NCBI GenBank assembly: GCA_037131065.1
Contig: JBAXRT010000076.1
Location: 1 to 14,089 of the forward strand
Source of the DNA: JBAXRT01 sp037131065
Lineage (GTDB): Bacteria > Bacteroidota > Bacteroidia > Bacteroidales > FEN-979
Direction: 5' to 3'
DNA: 14,089 bases
Part shown: piece by piece, positions 1 through 7,524 of the stretch
Position numbering within the stretch: the stretch's first letter is position 1
Layout of the letters: each line of letters starts with the position of its first letter
Made by a program: the position numbers and the translations under genes
The notes under the pieces: model-generated
The model's input: only the letters and a program-made list of their open reading frames with translations
Told to the model about the DNA's origin: nothing
The model's database searches: none

Positions 1-79
1 GGTCAAGGAACTTATTGAGGACCCGGTGAAAATGCTGACCGAAGGACAAGACCCGGTAAAGCTGCTGCTCGACCTGTAA
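1..79 (+). CDS. C-terminal end of an unidentified protein (partial)
   Basis: An open frame enters from the left edge (first full codon at base 2) and ends at the TAA at 77-79, giving 25 residues that begin VKELIEDPVKML and finish KLLLDL. It is helical-looking and contains two DPVK segments. The stop lies 10 bases before the nadB start and the two genes are on the same strand, so they may be co-transcribed. Another NAD-biosynthesis gene such as nadA would be a natural neighbour, but the visible tail does not let me recognise it as NadA or any other family. Confidence 0.5.
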   Translation, partial: VKELIEDPVKMLTEGQDPVKLLLDL

Positions 80-89
80 GGATATAGAG

Positions 90-1658
90 ATGAGAAAGCA
101 AGTTGATTTCCTGGTAGTCGGCTCAGGCATTGCCGGGCTTACCTTCGCGCTGAAAGTGGCCAGGCACGGAAAAGTTTGCATTGTAACAAAATCGAAACTC
201 GACGATACGGCCACCAGCTGGGCCCAGGGAGGTATTGCTGCCGTGATGTACACCCCCGATTCCTATGAAAAACATGTCAGGGATACGATCATTGCCGGCG
301 ACGGTCTTTGCGACGAACGGATCGTGAGGATCACCATCGAGGAGTCAACCGACCGCATCAAGGAGCTTATCCGCTGGGGAGCGAAATTCGATAAAACAAA
401 ATCCGGCAGGTACGATCTTGCCAAAGAGGGAGGCCATTCCGAGTACCGGGTTCTCCATCATAAAGACAGTACCGGGCGTGAGATCGAAAACACCCTGCTA
501 GAACAGATCAAGCATCATCCGAACATCGAGGTTCTTGAGAATTTCTTCACGGTCGACATCATCACCCAGCACCACCTGGGTGTTGAGGTAAACCGGCGCA
601 CCAGGGATGTGACCTGCTATGGAGCCTACCTGCTGAACCCACGAACACGGCTGGTCGATACGATCCTTTCGAAAGTGACCCTCCTTGCCACCGGCGGAGC
701 AGGGAATGTATACTCCAATACCACAAATCCGCTCATTTCCACAGGTGACGGGATTGCCATGACCTATCGTGCAAAAGGAACGATCGAGAACATGGAGTTC
801 ATCCAGTTCCATCCCACGGCCCTTTACCACCCGGAAGAAAAGCCGGCCTTTCTCATCAGCGAGGCTGTCCGTGGTTTCGGAGCCGTCCTGCGGGATCGCC
901 AGGGAAAAGAGTTCATGCATAAGTACGATGCCAGGCTCTCGCTGGCTCCCAGGGACATCGTGGCGCGCGCCATCGACAATGAGCTAAAGATCAGCGGGGA
1001 AGATTATCTCTACCTCGACTGCCGCCAGCTCAACAAGAATGAACTGATCCAGCATTTTCCAACCATCTACGCCAAATGTCTCAGCATCGGCATCGATATC
1101 ACCAAGGACATGATCCCGGTAGTACCGACTGCCCATTACACCTGCGGAGGGATCAAGACCGATGAAAATGGCTGCGCTTCAATCCGGAACCTCTATGCAT
1201 CGGGTGAATGCGCCTCAACGGGAATGCATGGGGCAAACCGTCTTGCCTCCAATTCCCTCCTTGAATCGATTGTCTTTTCGCACAGGGCAGCCATCCATGC
1301 CATCCAGCAGGTTAAGGAGATCCGCCTCATTGAAGAGATCCCCGACTGGAATGCCGAAGGAATGGTGCTGAACGAGGAGATGGTGCTTATCACCCAATCG
1401 CTCAAGGAGCTCCAGGCGATCATGACCTCCTATGTGGGGATTGTCAGGTCAGACCTTCGTCTCCAGCGTGCCTTCGACCGGCTGGATATCCTCTACCGGG
1501 AGACGGAACAGCTTTACGACAAATCGATCATTACTGCAAAGATCTGTGAACTCAGGAACCTCATCAATGTGGGATACCTGATCATTAAGTCGGCCAGGAA
1601 CCGTAAGGAGAGCCGTGGACTTCACTACTCACTCGACTACCCTCATCCGGGATCCTGA
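90..1658 (+). CDS. nadB: L-aspartate oxidase (NadB)
   Basis: This flavoenzyme oxidises L-aspartate to iminoaspartate, which quinolinate synthase (NadA) condenses with dihydroxyacetone phosphate in the first steps of NAD synthesis; it acts in the cytoplasm. The 522 residues match the usual family length. An N-terminal Rossmann FAD motif GSGIAG is at 11-16, followed by TSWAQGGIAAV (42-52), EGGHS (113-117), the ATGGAGNVYS FAD segment (200-209), and SGECASTGMHGANRLASNS (371-389). Conserved active-site positions of the fumarate reductase/NadB superfamily are present: H241 in QFHPTAL, R288 in APRDIVARAI, H349 in PTAHYTCGG and R384 in GANRLAS. The C-terminal third is the helical flavoprotein domain. 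The start at ATG 90 is preceded by AAGGA about seven bases upstream. NadB is preferred over succinate dehydrogenase or fumarate reductase flavoprotein because of length, the SWAQGG motif, and the absence of partner subunit genes here. Confidence 0.96.
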   Translation: MRKQVDFLVVGSGIAGLTFALKVARHGKVCIVTKSKLDDTATSWAQGGIAAVMYTPDSYEKHVRDTIIAGDGLCDERIVRITIEESTDRIKELIRWGAKFDKTKSGRYDLAKEGGHSEYRVLHHKDSTGREIENTLLEQIKHHPNIEVLENFFTVDIITQHHLGVEVNRRTRDVTCYGAYLLNPRTRLVDTILSKVTLLATGGAGNVYSNTTNPLISTGDGIAMTYRAKGTIENMEFIQFHPTALYHPEEKPAFLISEAVRGFGAVLRDRQGKEFMHKYDARLSLAPRDIVARAIDNELKISGEDYLYLDCRQLNKNELIQHFPTIYAKCLSIGIDITKDMIPVVPTAHYTCGGIKTDENGCASIRNLYASGECASTGMHGANRLASNSLLESIVFSHRAAIHAIQQVKEIRLIEEIPDWNAEGMVLNEEMVLITQSLKELQAIMTSYVGIVRSDLRLQRAFDRLDILYRETEQLYDKSIITAKICELRNLINVGYLIIKSARNRKESRGLHYSLDYPHPGS

Positions 1659-1686
1659 ATCGAATCATTAACAATTACCGAAAGTT

Positions 1687-2226
1687 ATGGCACTGATCAA
1701 ATCTGTCAAAGGAATCACCCCAACGTTCGGAGAGAACTGTTTCCTCGCCGATAATGCCACGGTCACTGGTGATGTGGTGCTGGGAGAAGGATGCAGCGTC
1801 TGGTTCAACACCATCATCCGCGGCGATGTTCATTCGATCCGCATCGGGAACAATGTAAACATCCAGGACGGGGCGATCATCCACTGCACTTACCAGAAAT
1901 GGCCGGTAACCGTCGGGAACAACGTCTCCATTGCCCACAATGCCATCATCCATGGATGCACCATCCACGATAATGTCCTGATCGGGATGGGTGCGATCGT
2001 CATGGACGGGGCGATCATCAAAAGTAATTCCATCGTCGGCGCCGGGACGCTTATCACCGAAGGGACTGTTGTGGAATCAGGTACCGTCTGGGCAGGCGTG
2101 CCAGGGAAAAAGATCAAGGATATAGACAGAAACCTGCTCGAAGGCCAGGTGAACAGGATCTCAAAAAATTATTCAATGTATGCCTCCTGGTATGAAAACG
2201 ATCCCGGATCAGAACAGGATAAGTAG
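1687..2226 (+). CDS. gamma-carbonic anhydrase-like hexapeptide-repeat protein
   Basis: This is a left-handed beta-helix protein of the gamma-carbonic anhydrase/YrdA/PaaY group, 179 residues, the normal length. These proteins form trimers with a metal at each subunit interface. The hexapeptide repeat pattern runs from about residue 15 to 145. The three metal-ligand histidines are visible: H66 (AIIHC), H84 (SIAHN) and H89 (IIHGC); the structural pair R45/D47 (RGDVHSI) and Q60-D61 are also present. The stretch between the first and later ligands is short and lacks the acidic loop with the proton-shuttle glutamate of the archaeal Cam enzyme, as in the CamH/YrdA subgroup, so bicarbonate/CO2 activity is possible but not certain. 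It starts 28 bases after nadB on the same strand, with no terminator between, which suggests co-transcription. The exact substrate cannot be told from sequence. Confidence 0.9.
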   Translation: MALIKSVKGITPTFGENCFLADNATVTGDVVLGEGCSVWFNTIIRGDVHSIRIGNNVNIQDGAIIHCTYQKWPVTVGNNVSIAHNAIIHGCTIHDNVLIGMGAIVMDGAIIKSNSIVGAGTLITEGTVVESGTVWAGVPGKKIKDIDRNLLEGQVNRISKNYSMYASWYENDPGSEQDK

Positions 2227-2270
2227 CATATCGGAAAAATCCCGACCTTTGGAAAAAATATCATCCTCTG

Positions 2271-4037
2271 ATGGGAAAACTCCTTACATTTTTTGCCATT
2301 TTCATTTTTCCAATTACCTCCTCCTTCGGACAATCATTCGAGGTCTACCCAACGACCCTGCCCGGTTTCCAGGATTGTGCCACCTCGTGGGGTGACTTCG
2401 ATAAGGACGGAGACCTCGACCTGGTGATCAGTGGTATTCTCGATTCAGGATCTCCTGTTACCAGGATCTACAGGAATAACAGCGGCCAGTTTGATGAAAT
2501 GGGTGCGAATCTCCCTTCCCTCTATGGCGGTTCGGTGGCCTGGGGCGATTATGATAATGATAACGATCTTGATCTTCTGCTGTCCGGGACAGATTATTAC
2601 GGCGAAGGAGCCACCCTCCTCTACCGGAACGACAACGGATCTTTTCACTCAGTGGATATTACGGTAACCGGCGTCGCTTTAGGTGAAGCTGCATGGATCG
2701 ATTACAACAACGACAGCTGGCTCGATATTATCGTAACCGGGGATACCCTTTATGACACCCCGGTCACGAGGCTCTTTAAAAATAACGGCAACGGCACCTT
2801 CACATCCATTCCTGCTCCGTTCTTCCCTTCGATGAACAGCTTTGTTGCCATCGGTGACTATAACAACGATGGCTGGCAGGATGTTCTCCTTGCGGGTTAT
2901 AGCGAGGCCTTTTTCCTCACCAGGTTTTACAGGAATGAACAGGGCAACTTTGTCGACACTGGCCTGGCCTTCGACAGCGTTGCCAATGGCGACGGGGTCT
3001 TTACCGATTACGATAAAGACGGGGATCTCGATCTTTTCTTTATCGGGACCAACAACCAGGTCCAGTATGTCCTACGTCAATACCGGAACGAGGGGAATGG
3101 CGCCTTCACCGATATACCGAATGTGATGACAGGCGAGTGGGGCGGTGAGATCAATGCCGTGGACTTCAACAACGACGGTTATCCGGACCTGGGAGTGACC
3201 GGATCGCTTTGCTGCGGGGATGCCCTGACAAAGCTTTACGCAAATATGAGGGATGGCACTTTTGAACCCATAGGCGCCGAGTTTGTTCCCATGGCCAGCA
3301 GCCAGATCTGCTTCGGGGATTTTGACAACGACGGCGATGCCGATTTCCTTCTCTGCGGCTTTCCATCGGGAACCGGTACTTCTGCTGCCACTTACATATA
3401 CCAGAATATGATGAACAATGCTCCTCTCCAGGCCAATACTCCTCCGGCTCCCCCGGATGGCCTTTCAGTGACCATTGAAGATCATACCGCCCGGTTCATC
3501 TGGAATTCCGCCCAGGATGATAACACACCTTCACTAGCCCTTTCCTATAACCTGCGCGTCGGGCTCTCCGGCTCTGCCATGGAAGCCCTCGCACCCTTTA
3601 CCGACCCTTCAACCGGTTTTATGAAGGTTTACGATCTGGGTAATGTTAGCCAGGATACCACCTGGGCCCTGACCGGTCTCCCGGATGGAACCTATTACTG
3701 GAGCGTTCAGGCGATCGATCACAGCAGTGCAGGATCAGCCTTTGCCCAGGTTGAATCTTTTTCAGTAGGGAGCACCGGGATAAATGTCTCAGACCGAGCC
3801 GGCAAAGCCGTCAGTGTGATGCCAAACCCGGCAAAAAAAATCATGATGGTTTCATCAGATGCATTTTTCTCAGGCGCTTTTTATCAGATCAGGAATATCT
3901 CCGGGCAGATGCTCATGAATGGAATGCTGCACGGCACCTCAACACAAATCGAAACCGAAGCGCTTTACCCGGGAATATACTTGTTGATCCTGAACAAGGA
4001 TGGCAGATCCTGCCATGTGAAGTTCATCAAAGAATAG
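2271..4037 (+). CDS. secreted FG-GAP/VCBS seven-bladed propeller protein with T9SS sorting domain
   Basis: This is an exported 588-residue protein. Residues 1-21 form a signal peptide ending ITSSFGQ. Seven Asp-rich calcium-loop motifs of the form GDxDxDGxxD follow, at 41, 92, 143, 195, 245, 297 and 349, spaced 50-52 residues, each followed by a hydrophobic strand ending in G. That is the layout of one complete FG-GAP/VCBS beta-propeller, as in integrin-alpha-like proteins. A fibronectin-III-like domain spans about 395-497 (PPAPPDGLSV to VESFSVG). The C-terminal 80 residues are a type A T9SS sorting domain: VSVMPNPAKK at 514-523, an ISGQML strand, then LYPGIYLLIL and VKFIKE at the end. It is therefore expected on the cell surface or released. 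The ligand is unknown; such propellers mediate protein or glycan contacts. It begins 44 bases after the carbonic anhydrase gene and has no obvious functional link to it. Confidence 0.9.
   Translation: MGKLLTFFAIFIFPITSSFGQSFEVYPTTLPGFQDCATSWGDFDKDGDLDLVISGILDSGSPVTRIYRNNSGQFDEMGANLPSLYGGSVAWGDYDNDNDLDLLLSGTDYYGEGATLLYRNDNGSFHSVDITVTGVALGEAAWIDYNNDSWLDIIVTGDTLYDTPVTRLFKNNGNGTFTSIPAPFFPSMNSFVAIGDYNNDGWQDVLLAGYSEAFFLTRFYRNEQGNFVDTGLAFDSVANGDGVFTDYDKDGDLDLFFIGTNNQVQYVLRQYRNEGNGAFTDIPNVMTGEWGGEINAVDFNNDGYPDLGVTGSLCCGDALTKLYANMRDGTFEPIGAEFVPMASSQICFGDFDNDGDADFLLCGFPSGTGTSAATYIYQNMMNNAPLQANTPPAPPDGLSVTIEDHTARFIWNSAQDDNTPSLALSYNLRVGLSGSAMEALAPFTDPSTGFMKVYDLGNVSQDTTWALTGLPDGTYYWSVQAIDHSSAGSAFAQVESFSVGSTGINVSDRAGKAVSVMPNPAKKIMMVSSDAFFSGAFYQIRNISGQMLMNGMLHGTSTQIETEALYPGIYLLILNKDGRSCHVKFIKE
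2391..3344 (+). repeat. seven FG-GAP calcium-loop repeats (protein level)
   Basis: The span runs from the first to the last of seven Asp-rich loops in the propeller protein. The cores are GDFDKDGDLD, GDYDNDNDLD, IDYNNDSWLD, GDYNNDGWQD, TDYDKDGDLD, VDFNNDGYPD and GDFDNDGDAD. The period is about 51 residues. Loop 3 (NNDSW) lacks the canonical glycine and loop 2 has N in place of G, so those calcium sites may be weaker. The DNA of the units has diverged, so this is an old duplication. Confidence 0.85.
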
Positions 4038-4043
4038 CTGGAA

Positions 4044-4943
4044 TTATTTACCGGAGATCCTGAGCCTCCTGTCCATCTCCCTCCCCTTTCCTTCAACCAG
4101 GATGCTGTCGGCTGTAAGGGTCACGATCGCATAGGAATTTGCTTTTGTCTGCACCATTCCTTTGAAATTAATGAAATGGATTCCATTGAAACATCCGTAG
4201 TTTCCCATATGGTAATGACCATTGAAATAGGCCTTCATCGAAGGGTGCTGCGTCATCAGGTCTACGAGTGTACGGTCATTCCATAAGTTATACCATCCGA
4301 AGGGGTAGACCGGAAAATGACAGATCACGATCACCTTTCTGCCCAGGCTGTCAGCCTCCTTCAGCAATTTTTCAAACCAGGTCATCTGAATGCTGCCGAT
4401 CCCGCCGTTCCACGGCATCATGTTGCTGCGCAGGCCGGAGATCAGCCCGAGGATCAGATCGCTTCGCTCCTCTTTCTGCTTCTTATCCACGGAAGCCAGG
4501 TAGCTTAAATCATTCCCGTTAAGAACTATGAATCGCCAGGTGCCGATATCCCTGGAATAGTAACCCTTTCCCAGTCCTGTCTTTTCCGGGACCAGCACTT
4601 TATATTTTTCCTGCACTATGTAATCGTGGTTTCCGTATACGAGGCTCAGCGGGGGATGAAATTTCCGGAACCGTGGTAAAACACTGTCATAGCTGGCAAA
4701 ATCGTGATCGATCATATCGCCCAGGTGGAAAATCGCGTCCAGGTTCTGTCCGTTCATGTCGTTGATGCAGGAATCGAGCTTCTGAAGTGAAAGCGGGTAA
4801 TAGCGGGTCTCCCCCGACGGACAATCACAGTATTGACAGTCGGTCAGTATCCCGATCCTTAAGATTTCCTGTGCCTTCATTGAAAATGGCAGGAGGATAA
4901 GGCAAATTAGAAAAAGGAAAAAAGAAAAGAGCCGGGAGGGCAT
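4044..4943 (-). CDS. exported metallophosphoesterase, ADP-ribose/CDP-alcohol diphosphatase-like
   Basis: This is a calcineurin-type phosphoesterase of 299 residues. The start is placed at ATG 4941-4943 because it opens directly on a signal peptide (MPSRLF, then a hydrophobic stretch to about 24, SMKAQ). The longer open frame reaching 5054 would overlap the divergent gene and add a hydrophilic leader. Metal-binding motifs are D35-C-Q37 (TDCQYCD), GDMID at 75-79, GNHD at 104-107, CHFP with H209, and GHYH at 242-245. A glutamine replacing the usual DxH histidine, the DxQYxD context, the RYYPLSLQKL segment, GGIGSIQMTWFEKLL, LWN, and the C-terminal GKGREMDRRL all fit the ADPRM (ADPRibase-Mn) family, which hydrolyses ADP-ribose, CDP-alcohols and cyclic ADP-ribose to nucleoside monophosphates. 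The signal peptide puts it in the periplasm or outside the cell. It has no operon partner and ends 6 bases from the convergent propeller gene. Confidence 0.82.
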   Translation of the reverse strand: MPSRLFSFFLFLICLILLPFSMKAQEILRIGILTDCQYCDCPSGETRYYPLSLQKLDSCINDMNGQNLDAIFHLGDMIDHDFASYDSVLPRFRKFHPPLSLVYGNHDYIVQEKYKVLVPEKTGLGKGYYSRDIGTWRFIVLNGNDLSYLASVDKKQKEERSDLILGLISGLRSNMMPWNGGIGSIQMTWFEKLLKEADSLGRKVIVICHFPVYPFGWYNLWNDRTLVDLMTQHPSMKAYFNGHYHMGNYGCFNGIHFINFKGMVQTKANSYAIVTLTADSILVEGKGREMDRRLRISGK

Positions 4944-5015
4944 GATCAATTTTTCAACAATATTAGAAAAAAATGGAGTGTCTCTTCCAGATTTATCATT
5001 AATTCTGATGTTTCG

Positions 5016-5023
5016 TATCTTTG
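5016..5023 (+). promoter_or_regulatory. candidate Bacteroidota -7 promoter element (TATCTTTG)
   Basis: TATCTTTG is a perfect match to the TAnnTTTG -7 consensus known in Bacteroidota. It lies in the 84-base gap between two divergent genes, on the strand of the Fib_succ lipoprotein gene. No clear TTTG/TTG -33 element sits about 19-21 bases upstream. If it is used, transcription would begin very close to the first ATG (5028). Confidence 0.4.
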
Positions 5024-5027
5024 ACCA

Positions 5028-6044
5028 ATGGCTGGAATGCATCACGACCGGCAATTTTATCCCAGGATCGTCCGGGTGGCTCTTGTACTGTCCACCTTCA
5101 TCCTTTTATACGCCTGCACCGCATATGACCCGGAGCCCTTTGCAACTTTTCCGGATGTGAAGACAGGCTCACCAGTGCTGGTTCTGATCCGCTCGGTCGT
5201 GATGAGTGCCGATGTGAGCGATGAGAATGGACTCGCCGTAAAATCCCGGGGCTTCTGCTGGTCATCGACCAATCCCTTGCCTACCCTTGAGAATGACACC
5301 CTGAATGCAGGTTCCGGCGAGGGTCCCTATTCTGACACTATTACCGGGCTTTCGGGACAAACATCCTATTATATCCGTGCCTGGGCCACAACCAATAAGG
5401 GAACCGGTTATGGGGCTGCCCTATGGATTAAAACGGCAGACACCACGGTGACCGATATCGACAACAATACATACCGTGTTATCCAGTCAGGGACCCTCCT
5501 CTGGATGGCGGGGAATCTTAAGGTTACCCATTTCAGGAACGGCGACCCGATCCCCGAGATTAGCGGTGAAGCCGACTGGCTAAACCAGGAGACAGGGGCC
5601 CTCTGCTGGTATCAGAATGCTGAAGCCAACAAAGAACCCTATGGAGCGCTCTACAACTGGTATTCCATCAACGATCCGAGGAACCTGGCACCTGAGGGAT
5701 GGCATATTGCCCTCTTTCAGGAATGGCAGTTCCTGATTACCTCCCTCGGAGGGAGCGCAACGGCAGGGGGAAAGCTGAAAGAACAGGGCATTATTCATTG
5801 GGATAGTCCTAATACCGGGGCAACCGATGAGATCGGTTTCACTGCCCTTCCCGGCGGTTTCCGTGATGGCTCCGATGGAAGCTTTAAAAATATCCGGGGA
5901 AGGGGTTGCTGGTGGACCGCTTCAGCGTCAGACCCATCAAAATCCAGGTTTTACAGTATTTTCAATTTTTCAGGCAGCATCGATTACGATGATAATCCAT
6001 TGACTTCCGGATTCAGCGTCAGATGTATTAAAAACAACCCTTGA
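5028..6044 (+). CDS. lipoprotein with Fn3-like and Fibrobacter succinogenes major paralogous domain
   Basis: This 338-residue surface lipoprotein of unknown role has a hydrophobic segment VALVLSTFILLYAC with a lipobox-like cysteine at residue 30. Residues about 48-137 form the Ig/Fn3-like module common in Bacteroidota exported proteins (SRGFCWSSTNPLPT, then ITGLSGQTSYYIRAWATTNKGTGYG). Residues about 142-335 match the Fib_succ_major paralogous domain: DIDNNTYRVIQSGTLLWMAGNL, YGALYNWYSI, LAPEGWHIA, GGKLKEQG, GFTALPGGFRDG, WWTASASDPSKSRFYSIF and a terminal SGFSVRCIKN. The domain is widespread and uncharacterised, usually on surface-exposed proteins. An in-frame TGA lies directly before ATG 5028; ATG 5037 (residue 4) and GTG 5076 (residue 17) are alternative starts that keep the signal. 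It has no T9SS domain, unlike its downstream neighbour 16 bases away, with which it probably forms an operon. Confidence 0.85.
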   Translation: MAGMHHDRQFYPRIVRVALVLSTFILLYACTAYDPEPFATFPDVKTGSPVLVLIRSVVMSADVSDENGLAVKSRGFCWSSTNPLPTLENDTLNAGSGEGPYSDTITGLSGQTSYYIRAWATTNKGTGYGAALWIKTADTTVTDIDNNTYRVIQSGTLLWMAGNLKVTHFRNGDPIPEISGEADWLNQETGALCWYQNAEANKEPYGALYNWYSINDPRNLAPEGWHIALFQEWQFLITSLGGSATAGGKLKEQGIIHWDSPNTGATDEIGFTALPGGFRDGSDGSFKNIRGRGCWWTASASDPSKSRFYSIFNFSGSIDYDDNPLTSGFSVRCIKNNP

Positions 6045-6060
6045 TCAAACCAACCCCGAA

Positions 6061-7449
6061 ATGAAAAAACTTCTGCTGATAATGGTCCTGCTGGCTCCCA
6101 CTGTTCTGATTGCCCAACCAGGTACTGTAAAACATTCACCCCTGGATTACATGTGGAAGAACTTAGGGGAGCCGGGCTTCTCGACTGGTGAGTCTGAATA
6201 TACAAGTCTTGCCTTCAGTCCGGCCGGTGAACCCTGGGTCGCTTTCAGCGACTGGGGTGCCGGCAGAAAAGCCCGGGTGATGAAATTCGACGGCAGCGCC
6301 TGGGTGAATGTCGGCGGAGAGGGCCTCTCAGCCGATACTGCCTGTTTTACATCACTGGCGTTCAGTCCATCGGGTGACGCTTATGTAGCCTTTGAGGATT
6401 TTGCAAATAGTTATAAAGCTTCCGTGATGAAATTCGACGGGACCGGGTGGGTTTATGTAGGAACACCGGGGTTCTCTCCGGCCCAGGCTCACTACGTCGA
6501 TCTCGTGTTCAATTCTGCCGGAGAACCCTTTGTGGCCTTCAGGGACTGGGCGAACGGGCGGAAAGCTACCGTTATGAAATTTGATGGATCGGGCTGGGTT
6601 TATGTCGGGTCACCGGGATTTTCCGCCGGACTTGTAACCTTCCTCAGTATTGCCATCAGCCCTTCCGGTGACCCCTATGTGGCTTACCAGGATTACGGGC
6701 ACCTTCAGAAAGGGACGGTAATGAAGTTCAATGGTACCGACTGGGAACCTGTCGGGCCGGCCGGTTTCACGGAAGGGCAGGCCATTTGCACCAAACTAGC
6801 GATCAGTCCTGCCGGAGAGCCCTATCTTACCTTCAGCGATGAGGTGGTCTCCTTTAAAATTTCGGTCAGCCGCTTCGATGGCATCATCTGGGAGGAGGTG
6901 GGAGAAAAAGGTTTTTCCATCGGGACGATTGAATATCCCGACATCCTCTTCGGCCCCTCCGGCCGGCCCTATGTTGCTTTCGAGGATTATGGTCTTGGCG
7001 GAAAGGCGTCTCTTATGACTTATGAGGGTTTCGACTGGGTGGCTGTCGGCGAGATGGGATTCACCGCTGCTGAGGCCGACTATCCCAGCCTTGCTTTCAG
7101 TCCCGACGGCAATCCCTGTGTGGCTTTTGAAGATTACGGGAATGATGAACGGGCTACGGTGATGACCTTCGATTCGGTCTTTACCTCGATATCCGAAACG
7201 TCAGCTGACCGGATGGTCATTTCAACTGTTCATGAAGGGACGATCCTCTCCCTTGAATTTAATGACCAATGGGAAGGACCCAGATCAATTGAAATCTATC
7301 AGATGACAGGGAAAATACTTTATTCGACCAAGAGTTCTGATGATAAGATAAGCATCAATATTGAAGCCTTCTCCCCCGGGATCTACATCATCAAAGTCTT
7401 TTCTAAAGAGATGTCCTGTACCCGAAGGTTCATCAACCCCGGAAAGTAG
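6061..7449 (+). CDS. secreted protein of seven 49-residue repeats with T9SS sorting domain
   Basis: The protein has 462 residues. Residues 1-19 are a signal peptide (MKKLLLIMVLLAP to IAQ). Residues 32-374 are seven consecutive units of exactly 49 residues, consensus W-x-x-VG-x-x-GFS, then LAFSPxGEPYVAFxDYG, then KAxVMKFDG. Seven beta-rich units of this size predict a closed seven-bladed propeller. Residues about 375-462 are a type A T9SS sorting domain (SIEIYQMTGKILYS, FSPGIYIIKVFS, a basic RRF end), so the protein should be exported across the outer membrane and surface-attached or released. Units 1-4 are the most alike; 5-7 have drifted (unit 5 has VSRFDG, 6 has LMTYEG, 7 has VMTFDS). No catalytic motif is visible, so binding is the likely role. 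It follows the Fib_succ lipoprotein by 16 bases and is followed by a strong hairpin. Confidence 0.88.
   Translation: MKKLLLIMVLLAPTVLIAQPGTVKHSPLDYMWKNLGEPGFSTGESEYTSLAFSPAGEPWVAFSDWGAGRKARVMKFDGSAWVNVGGEGLSADTACFTSLAFSPSGDAYVAFEDFANSYKASVMKFDGTGWVYVGTPGFSPAQAHYVDLVFNSAGEPFVAFRDWANGRKATVMKFDGSGWVYVGSPGFSAGLVTFLSIAISPSGDPYVAYQDYGHLQKGTVMKFNGTDWEPVGPAGFTEGQAICTKLAISPAGEPYLTFSDEVVSFKISVSRFDGIIWEEVGEKGFSIGTIEYPDILFGPSGRPYVAFEDYGLGGKASLMTYEGFDWVAVGEMGFTAAEADYPSLAFSPDGNPCVAFEDYGNDERATVMTFDSVFTSISETSADRMVISTVHEGTILSLEFNDQWEGPRSIEIYQMTGKILYSTKSSDDKISINIEAFSPGIYIIKVFSKEMSCTRRFINPGK
6154..7182 (+). repeat. seven in-frame 147-bp coding repeats
   Basis: Seven units of 147 bases each (1029 bases in total, no insertions or deletions) start at the TGG codon at 6154. 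At the DNA level units 1-4 keep near-identical patches around the codons for VMKFDG, while synonymous positions differ throughout. This indicates duplication followed by selection on the protein, not recent slippage. Confidence 0.9.
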
Positions 7450-7470
7450 AATTCCCAATGCCAATAAAAG

Positions 7471-7502
7471 CGCCGGGGCGGCCCTTCAGGGCCGCCCCGG
7501 CG
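7471..7502. terminator. strong hairpin between convergent genes, likely bidirectional terminator
   Basis: A perfect 14-bp GC-rich inverted repeat (arms 7471-7484 and 7489-7502) encloses a TTCA loop. It lies 21 bases after the stop of the + strand repeat protein and 22 bases after the stop of the - strand lipoprotein. Reading the minus strand, the stem is followed by CTTTTATTGG, a short U-rich tract. On the plus strand no U-tract follows, so it is a clearer intrinsic terminator for the minus-strand gene and a stable RNA 3' end for the other. Confidence 0.8.
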
Positions 7503-7524
7503 GGGTTGTCAGCTTCGATGCAGA

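Noticed and set aside
498..920. 140-codon minus-strand frame within nadB
   Set aside because: It lies opposite conserved nadB active-site sequence and has no features of its own.
4944..5054. Longer N-terminus for the phosphoesterase
   Set aside because: It would overlap the divergent lipoprotein gene and place 37 hydrophilic residues before a clear signal peptide; the internal ATG at 4943 is the better start.
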